Source of the DNA: a virus
Virus record (IMG/VR): IMGVR_UViG_3300042691_012686
Coordinates: 1 to 20,377 of that record
Length of the DNA stretch: 20,377 bases
Reading direction: 5' to 3' (one strand)
Under the pieces are notes generated by a model, which worked only from the letters and a program-made list of their open reading frames with translations, was not told where the DNA came from and did not search any database. Shown in pieces: positions 1-5,229 of the stretch; within the stretch, counting starts at the first letter, position 1; every line of letters starts with the position of its first letter. The translations under genes were made by a program, and so were the position numbers.

Positions 1-37
1 CAGTAGGGAATAGCCATAGTTTTAATTTCTTCCACAT
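1..37 (-). CDS. Truncated small ORF at window edge
   Basis: An ATG at 37-35 overlaps the TAA stop of the upstream ORF as TAATG, the coupling used repeatedly in this window. The 12 visible codons read MWKKLKLWLFPT and then run off the left edge. A Lys-rich, Trp/Leu-rich start could be the beginning of a membrane protein, but too little is present to say. The call depends on the overlap pattern alone. Confidence 0.4.
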   Translation of the reverse strand, partial: MWKKLKLWLFPT

Positions 38-162
38 TATTTTATTATCTTTCTGATTATATAATCGATCACTTGTTGTGGCTCCCACTCTTTCGGAAGT
101 TCAAGATTACCTATTTCCTTAGCGATATCCCGTCGGACTTTTTCTTGTAAGTATTCTTCCAC
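37..162 (-). CDS. Hypothetical 41-aa protein
   Basis: A short open frame starting at GTG (162-160) and ending at TAA (39-37) encodes about 41 residues rich in Glu, Lys and Ile, beginning MEEYLQEKVRRDI and containing a KEWEPQQV stretch. I recognise no family. No clear Shine-Dalgarno site precedes the GTG. The terminator at 181-217 lies just upstream, so its transcription would need readthrough or a promoter I cannot identify in the roughly 20 bases between them. Support comes from the TAATG coupling to the next ORF and from the absence of another gene in this interval. Confidence 0.4.
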   Translation of the reverse strand: MEEYLQEKVRRDIAKEIGNLELPKEWEPQQVIDYIIRKIIK

Positions 163-180
163 AATGTTATTCTATCATTT

Positions 181-217
181 ATAAAATAAAGGGGCAAGGA
201 ACTTTCCCTGCCCCTTT
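181..217 (-). terminator. Strong intrinsic terminator after the surface-protein gene
   Basis: On the minus strand a GC-rich hairpin (arms around 217-204 and 201-188, core GGGGCA/TGCCCC flanked by A/T pairs) is followed by the U-rich run TTTATTTTAT at 190-181. It begins 12 bases after the stop of the gene ending at 229. This is the only classical Rho-independent terminator I see in the window. Confidence 0.85.
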
Positions 218-228
218 ATCAATTTAGA

Positions 229-1359
229 TTACTTTACTAGAGCAACCTTAGCCTTTGGGTTCTTAGCATTCCACTTCTTTGCGAGATCGTTAAATGCCTT
301 CTTCATTGAGGCTAGGGCAGCAGCGTTATCCGCCTTTACCTTTGCCAACTCTGCAGCATGTAGAGCAGTTGCATCAGCAAGAGCCTTATCTGCAGTAGCC
401 TTAGCAGTTACTGCCTCAGCCTTAAGCTTTGCAATTTCTGCATTTGCTGTTACTAGGTCAGCAGCAGCCTTTAGCGCTGCAGCATCTGCAGCAGCCTTAG
501 CATCAGCAGATGCCTTCTTTTCTGCTGCTAGAGCATCCTGTGCAGCCTTTAGTTCTGCAGCCATATCACGAATTGCAATTTCTGCAAATGGTGCTAATGT
601 TGGAGCAGTTAGTCCTGTAACAACAGTTGGATCAACTGCATCACCAGGAAGGGCTGGAGCAAATGTCAGAAGAGACCTTGTTCCAGAAGTTGGTAGAGTT
701 AGCTTGAAAGTTGCCTTTCCAAAATCAGAAAGTGTGCTTCCTGTAACTGCTGTAGATGCATCAAGTACTCCTGTTGCAGCGAATACTGCAGCAGTAATAG
801 TCTTTCCAGAAACCTTATTTCCGAATACATCTGTTGCTTCTACAACAACATCTTGCTTTGTACCAGCAGCACCTGATGTTGGTGCAGATACTGTTAGGTT
901 ATTAATCTTTCCAGCCTGTCCCTGTACATAATATGTAAGGGTTGTGCCTTGATTAGTAACTACTACAGAACCAATTGCTGTCGTTTTAGTATATACATAA
1001 AACGTTGCAGTTGTGCCTGTTCCAGTTGCAATTGTCAAAGATGATGATCCTGAAACTGCTGTTACTGGTGCAGGTAGAGTGTGTAGCGCAGAAACAATTG
1101 TTGCATTTGTTGCTGTTACAGAAACATTTGTTCCTGCATCAACAGTTGCTACAAAACGTAGAGCGTCAACAGCTTCTACCTTGTTGTCTGAAGGTACTGG
1201 CAATAGAGCAGGTGTAGCGATAGCAGATGCCGTTGTATTCGGCGCTCCGTTAAGGTCTACAGCAACTGTCATTACAGCAGCACTTGCAGGTGTTGCTACG
1301 ATTGTAGCAGTAGTCATGGCTGCAACCATGGCTAGAGCGATTTTCTTAAATGACTTCAT
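229..1359 (-). CDS. Exported surface-type protein with Ig-like domain and Ala-rich coiled coil
   Basis: This 376-aa protein begins with a clear Sec signal peptide: a KSFKK start, a hydrophobic Ala-rich core and a likely cleavage after Ala-Ser-Ala near residue 27. Residues 30-150 are Thr/Val/Ala-rich beta-type sequence. Residues 152-235 resemble a bacterial Ig-like (Big-type) domain with a DVFGNKVSGK loop. Residues 262-355 form a long Ala/Lys/Glu/Asp coiled coil, and the end is a basic tail containing KKWNAKNPKAK. No enzyme motif is visible. The start has an AAGGAG site 7 bases upstream, and a strong terminator follows. It looks like a cell-surface or S-layer-associated protein rather than a virion part, since virion proteins are not normally exported. 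Its composition looks richer in G+C than its neighbours, which suggests acquisition from a host. Confidence 0.8.
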   Translation of the reverse strand: MKSFKKIALAMVAAMTTATIVATPASAAVMTVAVDLNGAPNTTASAIATPALLPVPSDNKVEAVDALRFVATVDAGTNVSVTATNATIVSALHTLPAPVTAVSGSSSLTIATGTGTTATFYVYTKTTAIGSVVVTNQGTTLTYYVQGQAGKINNLTVSAPTSGAAGTKQDVVVEATDVFGNKVSGKTITAAVFAATGVLDASTAVTGSTLSDFGKATFKLTLPTSGTRSLLTFAPALPGDAVDPTVVTGLTAPTLAPFAEIAIRDMAAELKAAQDALAAEKKASADAKAAADAAALKAAADLVTANAEIAKLKAEAVTAKATADKALADATALHAAELAKVKADNAAALASMKKAFNDLAKKWNAKNPKAKVALVK

Positions 1360-1384
1360 TTAATTTATTTCTCCTTATTTTATT

Positions 1385-1403
1385 CTGCCTCTTTGCGAGA
1401 CAG
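1385..1403 (-). other. Hairpin in the leader of the surface-protein gene
   Basis: A 7-bp stem (CTGTCTC/GAGGCAG on the minus strand, one G-U pair) with a 5-base loop lies between the stop of the 56-aa gene at 1408 and the start at 1359. No U-tract follows, so it is unlikely to terminate. It could stabilise a processed mRNA end or reduce readthrough. No convincing -10 box is seen between 1360 and 1408. Confidence 0.4.
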
Positions 1404-1407
1404 AAAT

Positions 1408-1578
1408 CTAGTCTAGTTCCCACAATCTTATGTGGAAAGAACATGGGTCTCCGCCAGAGTCCCATTCTTGCATTTCTTCATCATTCATTGGTGGGCCATC
1501 ATGTGTATTGCAAAATACATCTGAAACCCAACCTTTTTCATGACCATATAAAAGCCACGCCTCAAAATCTAAATCCAT
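1408..1578 (-). CDS. Conserved-looking 56-aa acidic phage protein
   Basis: The ATG at 1578 lies inside the last codons of thioredoxin, giving a 10-base overlap, and the frame stays open to TAG at 1408. The product starts MDLDFEAWLLYGHEKGW, carries a CNTHDGPPM segment and ends with a CSFHIRLWELD-type tail. The FEAWLxYGxxxGW...C.THDG.PM pattern resembles small proteins I associate with actinophages, but no function is known to me. The two Cys and two His might bind metal, though the spacing is not a standard zinc finger. Coupled translation with thioredoxin and the absence of another gene here support it. Confidence 0.7.
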   Translation of the reverse strand: MDLDFEAWLLYGHEKGWVSDVFCNTHDGPPMNDEEMQEWDSGGDPCSFHIRLWELD

Positions 1579-1871
1579 TCTTGCAATTCCTTCATCATAA
1601 GATGCTTAGGCTTTGCCCCAATTACAGTATGGATTGGTTGACCATCCTTAAATAATACCATAGTTGGTATAGAAGAGACAGCATATTGAGATGTTTTTTC
1701 TGGATTCTCATCAATATTTAACTTACCAACGAGTAATCCTGTCTCATTTGAGAGAGCTTCAAGCACTGGAGAGACCATTTTGCATGGTCCGCACCATTCA
1801 GCCCAGAAATCAATTAGGACTAAACTGTTATTGCTTATAACTTCTTCAAAGTTATTATCTGTGACTAGCAT
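1569..1871 (-). CDS. trxA: Thioredoxin
   Basis: A 100-aa thioredoxin: a cytoplasmic dithiol-disulfide oxidoreductase. The active site WAEWCGPCKM contains the canonical CGPC pair, and the conserved cis-Pro loop appears as SSIPTMVLFKDG. Length and order match a single-domain thioredoxin. I place the start at ATG 1871-1869, which overlaps the TAA of the upstream gene as TAATG and has a GGAG site 7 bases upstream; the longer frame to 1919 lies inside the preceding gene and adds 16 unrelated residues. In phages thioredoxin can supply reductant to ribonucleotide reductase or act as a polymerase processivity factor. Neither partner is in this window. Confidence 0.95.
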   Translation of the reverse strand: MLVTDNNFEEVISNNSLVLIDFWAEWCGPCKMVSPVLEALSNETGLLVGKLNIDENPEKTSQYAVSSIPTMVLFKDGQPIHTVIGAKPKHLMMKELQEWI

Positions 1872-2341
1872 TATTTCTCCACATGAGTTGGCCAGTAGTA
1901 ACTGCATTTTGCACAACATACATAGCCAAGCTCCCTGTAATCTGAATAATCACTATAGAAGTAATAGTGGTCTGGATCCTTTTCAAACAATCTTCCCTTA
2001 TGAGAGTAATGTAACTTCTTGTTACCCAGCCACCAAGGCTTCTCTGATTCCATTCCTAGGAAGTTTTCTTCATATATCTTATCAAACTGAACCTGCGTAG
2101 AATTCTTATATCCACGTAGGAGAATGTCACGAATGATAGCTTCATTATAGAGAAATAGCCAATCTTCATGGCCTCTCCACATCTTAACTGCTGGGTGATT
2201 TATCCATGCGCCAGACTCATCATAATATCCAGACAATGATTTTAATACTTGTAGGTTTTCAACACTTTGCTTAATTAATCTTTTACGATCAAGTCGCTTA
2301 GCAGCTTCTTGAAAGTCCGCCTCTGGTAAGAATGTTTGCAT
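1871..2341 (-). CDS. Pyrimidine-dimer DNA glycosylase family (MSMEG_6728-like) protein
   Basis: The 156-aa product opens MQTFLPEADFQEAAKRLD, then RKRLIKQ, and has the central block NHPAVKMWRG. This is the signature of the MSMEG_6728/endonuclease V (DenV-like) family often annotated as pyrimidine dimer DNA glycosylase. The presumed role is excision of UV photoproducts, but activity of this subfamily is, as far as I know, mostly inferred. The C-terminus has CCAKC, a possible metal-binding addition. The start is an ATG with no Shine-Dalgarno site, 7 bases after a TAGAAT -10 box, so the mRNA is probably leaderless. Thioredoxin follows by TAATG overlap. Confidence 0.75.
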   Translation of the reverse strand: MQTFLPEADFQEAAKRLDRKRLIKQSVENLQVLKSLSGYYDESGAWINHPAVKMWRGHEDWLFLYNEAIIRDILLRGYKNSTQVQFDKIYEENFLGMESEKPWWLGNKKLHYSHKGRLFEKDPDHYYFYSDYSDYRELGYVCCAKCSYYWPTHVEK

Positions 2342-2348
2342 AGTACCT

Positions 2349-2376
2349 ATTCTACTAAATTTAAGCAGTTTGTCAA
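2349..2376 (-). promoter_or_regulatory. Sigma70-type promoter, leaderless, for the glycosylase/thioredoxin group
   Basis: On the minus strand a perfect -35 TTGACA (2376-2371), a 16-base spacer and -10 TAGAAT (2354-2349) are followed after 7 bases by the ATG at 2341. Transcription should start at or next to the A of the ATG. The -35 lies only 5 bases after the stop of the preceding gene. Confidence 0.8.
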
Positions 2377-2380
2377 TAGT

Positions 2381-2590
2381 CTACTGATCTTTTAATTCAG
2401 CAGCAGCAGAGTTAAATTTATTCATAAATTCCTGAATAACAAACAAAGTAGTTTCTTGTGCATTTTTAGACATAGCCTGAAACGCTACGTCATTTTTCTC
2501 ATCTTCTGGCAAGGCCTTGACCCACTTATTATATAGATCAGTTGCTACATCTTCAATAATGCCTTCAAGCACTGTCTGTTGATTACTCAT
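2381..2590 (-). CDS. Hypothetical 69-aa helical protein
   Basis: The product begins MSNQQTVLEGIIEDV and is mostly predicted helix with acidic and polar residues, ending FNSAAAELKDQ. I recognise no family. The ATG at 2590 is preferred over an in-frame GTG nine bases earlier because GGTGG lies about 6 bases upstream. It overlaps the stop of the 57-aa gene before it by 8 bases, indicating translational coupling. It is the last gene before the strong promoter at 2349-2376. Confidence 0.7.
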   Translation of the reverse strand: MSNQQTVLEGIIEDVATDLYNKWVKALPEDEKNDVAFQAMSKNAQETTLFVIQEFMNKFNSAAAELKDQ

Positions 2591-2756
2591 TATTTCCACC
2601 AGTTCTTCTGTTATACCATTTACCAGAATCTAACTCTGGCATTTTCATATTCTGAATTTCTAAAAGTGTTTGTAATGTAGACTGTAAAAGCTCAACTTCA
2701 AACTGTAAACGAATTACTTGAAGTTCAAGCAATCTAAGTCTTTCTGATTTTCTCAT
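2583..2756 (-). CDS. 57-aa putative coiled-coil protein
   Basis: A short frame from ATG 2756 to TAA 2583 begins MRKSERLRLLELQVIRLQ and continues as an amphipathic Leu/Glu/Gln-rich helix to about residue 37, then ends with a polar tail containing KWYNRRTGG. The heptad-like leucine spacing suggests a small coiled coil that may oligomerise or bind a partner. The start is one base after the TAA of the zinc-ribbon gene with a GGAA site nearby, and the end overlaps the next start by 8 bases. No family is recognised. Confidence 0.65.
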   Translation of the reverse strand: MRKSERLRLLELQVIRLQFEVELLQSTLQTLLEIQNMKMPELDSGKWYNRRTGGNNE

Positions 2757-2757
2757 T

Positions 2758-2964
2758 TTATTCCATATCTAAAGGTGTAGGTGCTGTTGCCAAACTACCA
2801 CAGCTGGCACATTCCATGTCTAAGAAATATGAAGCTATTTCAAAGTTATCGAAAACTACTTTTAAGTTCCATATATCGCATCCGCAAGGACATACATGAG
2901 TTGGAACTCCTCTAAGATCCATAGCATGATCATAGTTTGCTGGTCTTAGGTCATTTATGTCCAT
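2758..2964 (-). CDS. 68-aa zinc-ribbon-like protein
   Basis: The product starts MDINDLRPANYDHAMDLRG and has two cysteine clusters: HVCPCGCDIW near residues 23-31 and ECASCGS near residue 51. This CxCxC...CxxC arrangement suggests a single structural zinc site. I recognise no enzyme family; small zinc proteins of this type are common in actinophage genomes. Translation probably begins leaderlessly, because a TTTACA-17-TATAAT promoter ends 8 bases before the ATG and there is no Shine-Dalgarno site. Confidence 0.7.
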   Translation of the reverse strand: MDINDLRPANYDHAMDLRGVPTHVCPCGCDIWNLKVVFDNFEIASYFLDMECASCGSLATAPTPLDME

Positions 2965-2972
2965 ATAAAGTT

Positions 2973-3001
2973 ATTATACTCTATACTTCAATAATTGTAA
3001 A
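2973..3001 (-). promoter_or_regulatory. Sigma70-type leaderless promoter for the zinc-ribbon gene
   Basis: -35 TTTACA (3001-2996), a 17-base spacer and a perfect -10 TATAAT (2978-2973) are followed after 8 bases by ATG at 2964. The promoter overlaps the last codons of the peptidase gene ending at 2981. Confidence 0.8.
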
Positions 3002-3547
3002 GGGTCCTCTTACAGACATGTTAAACTTAGCAGAGGCTTCTAATGCCATCCTAACACGCTTCCTTGGAGTCTTGATGTTTCCTGTAGAGAATAGGGAACC
3101 AAGAGCTAACTCTTGTCCCGCTCCTTCTGCCATGTACTGAACGTCAGCTTCTCCTATATGAAAATCTGAATCCATTGTAAATATTCTTCCAGCACCTTGT
3201 ACTGCAATCAAGAATATTCCGCCTTCATCGCCATCTTCTGTTCCAGCAGTAAAGTTTCCATATCCATGCTCTTTGAATGCATCTTTAATAGATTCAACGA
3301 ACTTTGTTCTGATAAACTTATCTAAGTTTCTATGTCCAGCAGTTGGAGTATACTTTGGTGGAGTCCAGTTGTATTGAAGTATCTGACCCATTCTAAAACT
3401 ATCTACGAAACCAATTCCGTATTGTCCAACTTTAAAAACTTTTGGATCAGTTCTTTGAAAAATTAATCCAGACTTATCATCTGATGCGGCGGCGTCTCCG
3501 CCCATGATGACTTTGTTTTCATGAATTAGGGCTACTATACATGTCAT
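2981..3547 (-). CDS. Proteasome/HslV-like Ntn-hydrolase (threonine peptidase)
   Basis: This 188-aa protein matches the proteasome beta-subunit/HslV fold by key residues. After removal of Met1 the N-terminus is TCIVALI, placing the nucleophile Thr1; GGD puts Asp at mature position 17 exactly as in HslV and proteasome beta; a Lys in DPKVFKV near position 35 can serve as the catalytic Lys33 equivalent. The YGIGFVDS strand, the EGAGQELALG segment (HslV IGSGGPYA-like) and the FTIIEV end (HslV FHTIEEL-like) keep the order. No propeptide precedes the Thr. No HslU, Mpa or other unfoldase is in the window, so it may use a host ATPase or work alone. An alternative is a non-proteasomal Ntn-hydrolase. 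The start lies 7 bases after a TATACT box. Confidence 0.75.
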   Translation of the reverse strand: MTCIVALIHENKVIMGGDAAASDDKSGLIFQRTDPKVFKVGQYGIGFVDSFRMGQILQYNWTPPKYTPTAGHRNLDKFIRTKFVESIKDAFKEHGYGNFTAGTEDGDEGGIFLIAVQGAGRIFTMDSDFHIGEADVQYMAEGAGQELALGSLFSTGNIKTPRKRVRMALEASAKFNMSVRGPFTIIEV

Positions 3548-3554
3548 ATACCCT

Positions 3555-3560
3555 AGTATA
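3555..3560 (-). promoter_or_regulatory. Putative -10 box (TATACT) of the peptidase gene
   Basis: TATACT on the minus strand ends 7 bases before the ATG at 3547, the same geometry as the stronger leaderless promoters nearby. No good -35 element is visible. The intervening AGGG could also act as a very close ribosome-binding site. Confidence 0.5.
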
Positions 3561-3566
3561 CTATTT

Positions 3567-3875
3567 TTAATATTCTGGGTCTAGTTCGTTTAATTCAATT
3601 AAATTTAATTGGACTAGGGCATTTTCCAGCTCTGATTTAACTCCAATTAATTCCTGGATAGCATTATAATATTTGTCTTTCCAGTTTGTGAGTTCTCTTT
3701 CAACCTCATATAGGGCAATTTTAAGGTCTTTAATTTCTAATTTAAGACGATCTTGGTCACGCTCAGCCTGCCTAATTTTCTCTTTTTTATTTTCGTGGTA
3801 TCCAGCGACAAGGGCTGTGCCCATGCCGCTTAGAGTAGCAGCACCTAACGCTATAATTAAAGACAAATAATCCAT
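3567..3875 (-). CDS. Membrane-anchored coiled-coil protein
   Basis: The 102-aa product has an N-terminal hydrophobic segment (about residues 4-24, LSLIIALGAATLSG...ALVAG), then a basic stretch (HENKKEKIRQ) and a long charged coiled coil from about residue 30 to 95. A single N-terminal membrane helix plus a coiled coil recalls inner-membrane spanins or membrane-tethered scaffolds. A spanin is doubtful if the host has a single membrane, as most Actinobacteria do. It lies directly upstream of the Ntn-hydrolase gene. The start is an ATG 9 bases after a TATAAT box and lacks a Shine-Dalgarno site. Confidence 0.75.
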   Translation of the reverse strand: MDYLSLIIALGAATLSGMGTALVAGYHENKKEKIRQAERDQDRLKLEIKDLKIALYEVERELTNWKDKYYNAIQELIGVKSELENALVQLNLIELNELDPEY

Positions 3876-3884
3876 TATAGCTTA

Positions 3885-3890
3885 ATTATA
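3885..3890 (-). promoter_or_regulatory. Putative leaderless -10 box for the coiled-coil gene
   Basis: A perfect TATAAT ends 9 bases before the ATG at 3875 on the minus strand. The surrounding sequence is very A/T-rich, so the box alone is weaker evidence; no clear -35 is visible. Confidence 0.55.
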
Positions 3891-3904
3891 CAGTAAATTA
3901 ATTA

Positions 3905-4141
3905 TTAAATAATTAATTCAGATGCTGTAATTTCGCTGCCTACATATCTGTGCTTTACAACAAAATCTTTGACATGTTCCATGCCATTTTGTCTTCCAGC
4001 CAAAATTACTACCCAGCGAGGCTCAAATTTAGCATTTATGCATGTCTCGCACATAAGCAAATTTATTGGCAGCAGCGCAGACTTTTTAGCGTTTAATTTA
4101 TTCTTAGTTTTATTGCAGCAATAGCAAAGTATCTTATCCAT
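3905..4141 (-). CDS. 78-aa zinc-binding phage protein
   Basis: The product starts MDKILCYCCNKTKNKLNAKK and has CYCC and CETC clusters (about residues 6-9 and 31-34), followed by RWVVILAGR, a VKHRYVGSEITASEL segment and the C-terminus. The CxxC pairs indicate one zinc ribbon. I associate the KLNAKKS...LLMC..C...FEPRxVVILAGR pattern with uncharacterised actinophage proteins. The start at 4141 overlaps the TAA of the upstream gene by 8 bases; the longer frame to 4174 would run further into that gene. Confidence 0.75.
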   Translation of the reverse strand: MDKILCYCCNKTKNKLNAKKSALLPINLLMCETCINAKFEPRWVVILAGRQNGMEHVKDFVVKHRYVGSEITASELII

Positions 4142-4334
4142 TGAAATCCTCAACCTTAGTAAATACAATTTCATCTACAACTGAAAACTCATCGTTTTCT
4201 AGCATCTCTTCTACTTCCACTTCATCTCTCTTGAATCTAACTAATGAAGCAAATGCTCCTAGTTTTTCCACTGCCCCGAAAGCCTTTTCGGAATGGATCC
4301 AAACAATACTAACAATCTCATAGGACTCTTTCAC
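4134..4334 (-). CDS. Hypothetical 66-aa acidic protein
   Basis: The product (after GTG 4334) reads MKESYEIVSIVWIHSEKAFG and ends DEIVFTKVEDFNG, with an acidic middle (DEVEVEEMLENDE). No known domain is recognised. The GTG is chosen because AAGGAG lies 6 bases upstream, better placed than for the earlier TTG at 4349. It overlaps the end of the preceding gene by 17 bases and the following zinc-protein gene by 8 bases, so the three are translationally coupled. Confidence 0.65.
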   Translation of the reverse strand: MKESYEIVSIVWIHSEKAFGAVEKLGAFASLVRFKRDEVEVEEMLENDEFSVVDEIVFTKVEDFNG

Positions 4335-4647
4335 TTGGGACTCCTTCAAGCTCGCATCTGACTCCGTAGGATTCTATGAGTTTCTTTACTCTAGAAACGT
4401 AGTCAATAACCATTTCTTTTTGTATTCCAACATACTGTATAAAGTTATCTTCATATAGCCTTAAAGTCAAGAATTCTGGATACATTACTACATCCATCAT
4501 TAAATTACTTACTGGCTTTTTAATTTCACGAACTCTTTTTTTCATTTCATCTGTATAGAATACTGGCTTGTTTGGTTCTCCAGTCCATTGATTAATTCCA
4601 TATTTAAAATGTTCTTTTTCTCTATCTGCGCTTTTATCAATAAACAT
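4318..4647 (-). CDS. Hypothetical 109-aa protein
   Basis: The product starts MFIDKSADREKEHFKYGINQ, then WTGEPNKPVFYTDE, and has a central MMDVVMYPEFLTLRLYED region, ending in a helix-rich tail. No family or catalytic motif is recognised. The ATG overlaps the last codons of the WhiB gene by 11 bases. It sits second or third in the operon driven by the operator-bearing promoter at 5178-5226, so it is probably expressed with the regulator. Confidence 0.65.
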   Translation of the reverse strand: MFIDKSADREKEHFKYGINQWTGEPNKPVFYTDEMKKRVREIKKPVSNLMMDVVMYPEFLTLRLYEDNFIQYVGIQKEMVIDYVSRVKKLIESYGVRCELEGVPSERVL

Positions 4648-4945
4648 TTTTCTTTAACCTCTTCCAGACTTCCTGAGTTTTATGTGAGTTACGAGCTTTA
4701 TCAATTGATCCTGCATTTAAATAAATGCCGCCCCAAACTCCATGTTCATTGTTATCAACACCATTTTGATAGCAGAACTTTTTTACTGGGCAAGATATAC
4801 ATGCCTCGTCGATATTCTTTGCGATCTGAACATCGTTCTCATATTTATCATAAAATAAATTTACATCCATTCCCTGACAAACTGCTAGATTCCACCAATC
4901 GAAATCATCTTCATCTATTCCAAGATCATTTAAAATATTTGACAT
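4637..4945 (-). CDS. WhiB-family iron-sulfur transcription factor
   Basis: A 102-aa protein with the four WhiB cysteines: one in LAVCQGMD, then the pair in EACISCPVKKFC and the last Cys of that motif, followed by the diagnostic GVWGGIYL turn and a basic C-terminal segment (KARNSHKTQEVWKRLKK). WhiB proteins bind a [4Fe-4S] cluster, contact region 4 of the primary sigma factor and alter promoter choice; phage versions (such as mycobacteriophage TM4 WhiB) repress host whiB genes. The start at 4945 gives the common short N-terminus ending in DWWNLAVC; an in-frame ATG at 4978 is possible but extends the overlap with the upstream gene to 53 bases. It is the second gene after a promoter with a palindromic operator. 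Confidence 0.88.
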   Translation of the reverse strand: MSNILNDLGIDEDDFDWWNLAVCQGMDVNLFYDKYENDVQIAKNIDEACISCPVKKFCYQNGVDNNEHGVWGGIYLNAGSIDKARNSHKTQEVWKRLKKNVY

Positions 4946-5159
4946 ATTTGTGTGGTAGATCCCAGATTCCCTTATCATTTACTGAAACAGTTTCAGCTAT
5001 GCCCCATGAATTATTTCTAAACATTCCCTTTTTATCTGTATAACCGCTTGGGTTCTTTTTCCATATAAATAAGTTGTAGTTTTCCCAAAATGATTCCTGA
5101 TTTTTTTTATTAAATCTTTTAATAAAGACCTCTACACCACTATGATTCAGTTTTAACAT
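4926..5159 (-). CDS. Hypothetical 77-aa protein, first gene of the WhiB operon
   Basis: The product begins MLKLNHSGVEVFIKRFNKKN and is basic and aromatic, with the segments WENYNLFIWKKNPSGYTDKKG, GMFRNNSWGIAETV and GIWDLPHKYVKYFK. No family is recognised. An AGGAAAAC site directly precedes the ATG, and a consensus promoter lies about 40 bases upstream. The gene overlaps the WhiB start by 20 bases. As promoter-proximal partner of a phage WhiB it may be an early takeover protein, which is inference from position only. Confidence 0.65.
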   Translation of the reverse strand: MLKLNHSGVEVFIKRFNKKNQESFWENYNLFIWKKNPSGYTDKKGMFRNNSWGIAETVSVNDKGIWDLPHKYVKYFK

Positions 5160-5177
5160 GTTTTCCTAAACACTAAA

Positions 5178-5226
5178 CCGTAGCATCCCAAGTATTATTA
5201 TACACGATTTGCTACGGCTGTGTCAA
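5178..5226 (-). promoter_or_regulatory. Consensus promoter with palindromic operator, WhiB operon
   Basis: On the minus strand a perfect -35 TTGACA (5226-5221), an 18-base spacer and a perfect -10 TATAAT (5202-5197) precede the gene at 5159. Two perfect 8-base inverted arms, CCGTAGCA (5217-5210 read on the minus strand) and TGCTACGG (5185-5178), lie in the spacer and just after the predicted start. Arm starts are 32 bases apart, close to three helical turns, so a dimeric repressor could bind both on one face and enclose the -10. One arm lies upstream of the start site, so this is a DNA operator and not an mRNA hairpin. Confidence 0.8.
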
Positions 5227-5229
5227 CGA

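Noticed and set aside
1013-1363. Plus-strand open frame opposite the surface protein
   Set aside because: It is antisense to a gene with signal peptide, ribosome site and terminator. Low-complexity Ala/Lys coding keeps the reverse frame open.
1872-1919. Longer N-terminus for thioredoxin
   Set aside because: The added 16 residues lie within the upstream gene and have no ribosome site; the ATG at 1871 has a good site and a TAATG overlap.
4588-5043. Plus-strand 151-codon open frame
   Set aside because: It lies opposite three coupled minus-strand genes including WhiB and shows no protein-like composition or ribosome site.
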